A stretch of DNA of 64,000 nucleotides, from assembly GCA_902168185.1 (NCBI GenBank), contig CABHOV010000041.1:366555-430554 (forward strand), written 5' to 3'. Position 1 is the stretch's first letter. Each line of letters begins with the position of its first letter. Origin of the DNA: an uncultured Bacteroides sp. Lineage in GTDB: Bacteria > Bacteroidota > Bacteroidia > Cytophagales > Cyclobacteriaceae. The notes beneath the pieces were generated by a model. The model saw only the letters and a list, made by a program, of their open reading frames with translations, had not been told where the DNA came from and did not search any database. Below, in pieces: positions 63,383 to 64,000 of the stretch. The translations under genes were made by a program, and so were the position numbers.

Positions 63383-63424
63383 GCAAAGGCTGTTGGAGAA
63401 CATTTATTCTCCGATAGCCTTTGC
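63383..63424. terminator. Hairpin terminating panB and overlapping the ada end
   Basis: GCAAAGGCT (63383-63391) and AGCCTTTGC (63416-63424), extended inside by GGAGAA/TTCTCC. The stop codon of the minus-strand gene (63404-63406) lies inside the stem-loop, as at 6966. Likely bidirectional; the T tracts are short. Confidence 0.65.
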
Positions 63425-64000
63425 CATTTCCCACCCAATTATACTTTTCTTCTTCACTGAACTCCACCGATACTCACCCAGTATACCATCTTTGCGTATC
63501 ACACGGTGACAAGGTATAAGATATGCAATGTGATTGGAGCCCACTGCTGAACCAATAGCTTGTAATGCCTTTGGGTTGTTAACGGAGTTTGCTATAGTCT
63601 GATACGTGGTGACACTTCCTGTTGGAATTCGCAGCAGTGCCTCCCATACTTTCACCTGGAAGTTCGTTCCCTTTACCAGTAAATGTAATTTTTGTGATGT
63701 TGCTATAGGGGAAAAGATCTTCTCGACAAAGGCATGCGTAAGGAATTGATCTTCATGAAAGACGGAGTTATTCCAATGGTGTTTCATGTTTTCAAGTTCA
63801 ACACGAGGGTCTTGCTCACCTGTTAGAAAAGAAAGCCAACAGATTCCTCTCTCCGTTATACCGATGAGGCACTTCCCGAAAGGTGTTTCATGAAATCCGT
63901 ATTCAATGCGAATGCCAGAGCCGCGTTGTTTATACTCTTGTGGTGTTACCGCCTCAAGCGTTGTAAAAAGATCATATACTCTTGATTGACTTGAAAGCCC
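63404..64000 (-). CDS. ada: Ada-type methylated-DNA--protein-cysteine methyltransferase (5' end cut by window edge)
   Basis: Minus-strand frame that runs through the right edge; visible part 198 codons. The C-terminal methyltransferase domain (FQVKVWEALLRIPTGSVTTYQTIA; LIPCHRVIRKDG with the methyl-acceptor Cys in PCHR) repairs O6-methylguanine and O4-methylthymine. Upstream in frame lies a non-catalytic N-terminal ribonuclease-like domain (IRIEYGFHETPFGKCLIGITERGICWLSFL). Before that LSSQSRVYDLFTTLEAVTPQEYK resembles the end of an AraC-type helix-turn-helix. So the intact gene is probably an Ada or AraC-MGMT fusion with the regulatory part beyond the edge. Shorter starts such as the ATG at 63787 would cut the domain. 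Confidence 0.85.
   Translation of the reverse strand, partial: GLSSQSRVYDLFTTLEAVTPQEYKQRGSGIRIEYGFHETPFGKCLIGITERGICWLSFLTGEQDPRVELENMKHHWNNSVFHEDQFLTHAFVEKIFSPIATSQKLHLLVKGTNFQVKVWEALLRIPTGSVTTYQTIANSVNNPKALQAIGSAVGSNHIAYLIPCHRVIRKDGILGEYRWSSVKKKSIIGWEMAKAIGE

Noticed and set aside
63404..63787. A 127-residue stand-alone methyltransferase
   Set aside because: The same frame continues past 63787 through a recognisable N-terminal domain and an HTH end to the window edge, so it is part of a longer gene.

Overview
The window looks like a chromosomal segment of a gliding-type Bacteroidota bacterium, most likely order Cytophagales. Supporting signs are a T9SS C-terminal sorting domain, the gliding lipoprotein GldH next to a RicT/PSP1 gene, the small rpmG-linked protein of the DUF4295 type, a SusC-like TonB receptor with a carboxypeptidase-regulatory-like domain, a DUF2723 (GT117) membrane protein, and repeated promoter -7 boxes of the Bacteroidota form TAnnTTTG. 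I saw no rRNA, tRNA, transposase, prophage or CRISPR array. Most of the window is core genome; the accessory part is a surface-polysaccharide locus.

Layout. 1-4.9 kb (minus strand): ftsY (cut by the left edge), a ribosomal cluster rpmB-rpmG-DUF4295, a HAD phosphatase/mutase and a secreted FG-GAP repeat protein. 5-15 kb: murF, a DUF2461 protein, an FHS sugar transporter divergent from a sugar-nucleotidyltransferase and an N-acetylhexosamine-kinase-like gene (a likely amino-sugar salvage set), then manC, kdsD and recQ. 15-18.5 kb: the purD-ricT-gldH operon. 18.6-20.3 kb: an outer-membrane protein and a small membrane-anchored protein whose start appears broken. 20.4-24.6 kb: the methionine operon metY-metX-hom, led by a SAM-I riboswitch, a Cys-rich leader peptide and a good promoter. 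24.7-37.5 kb: a TPR histidine kinase, a GMC oxidoreductase with its subunit-3 partner, fabG, lpd, a TonB receptor with a His-rich partner, and the DUF2723 protein.

37.7-61.4 kb holds a surface-glycan locus: a sugar aminotransferase, an FHS transporter paralog, membrane proteins, the Wzm/Wzt ABC exporter, two methyltransferases, two AsnB-type amidotransferases, an acyltransferase and nine glycosyltransferase or glycosyltransferase-like genes. Many of these overlap or are spaced by a few bases, so they are probably cotranscribed. The Wzt C-terminal extension suggests ABC-dependent export of a polymer recognised by its end. The window closes with an Lrp/AsnC regulator, a PyrR-like phosphoribosyltransferase, panB and an Ada-type gene cut by the right edge.

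The most interesting piece is the 540-base leader of metY. A complete SAM-I aptamer on the minus strand is followed at once by a 49-codon reading frame carrying a C-M-C-N-D-A-C-C-C-Y cluster. Its ATG shares two bases with the 3' strand of the aptamer's P1 helix. This suggests that SAM and cysteine supply are both read by one leader. Other points: mirror-image divergent promoters, a strong T-before-ATA codon context, and a duplicated glycosyltransferase pair flanking an asnB.
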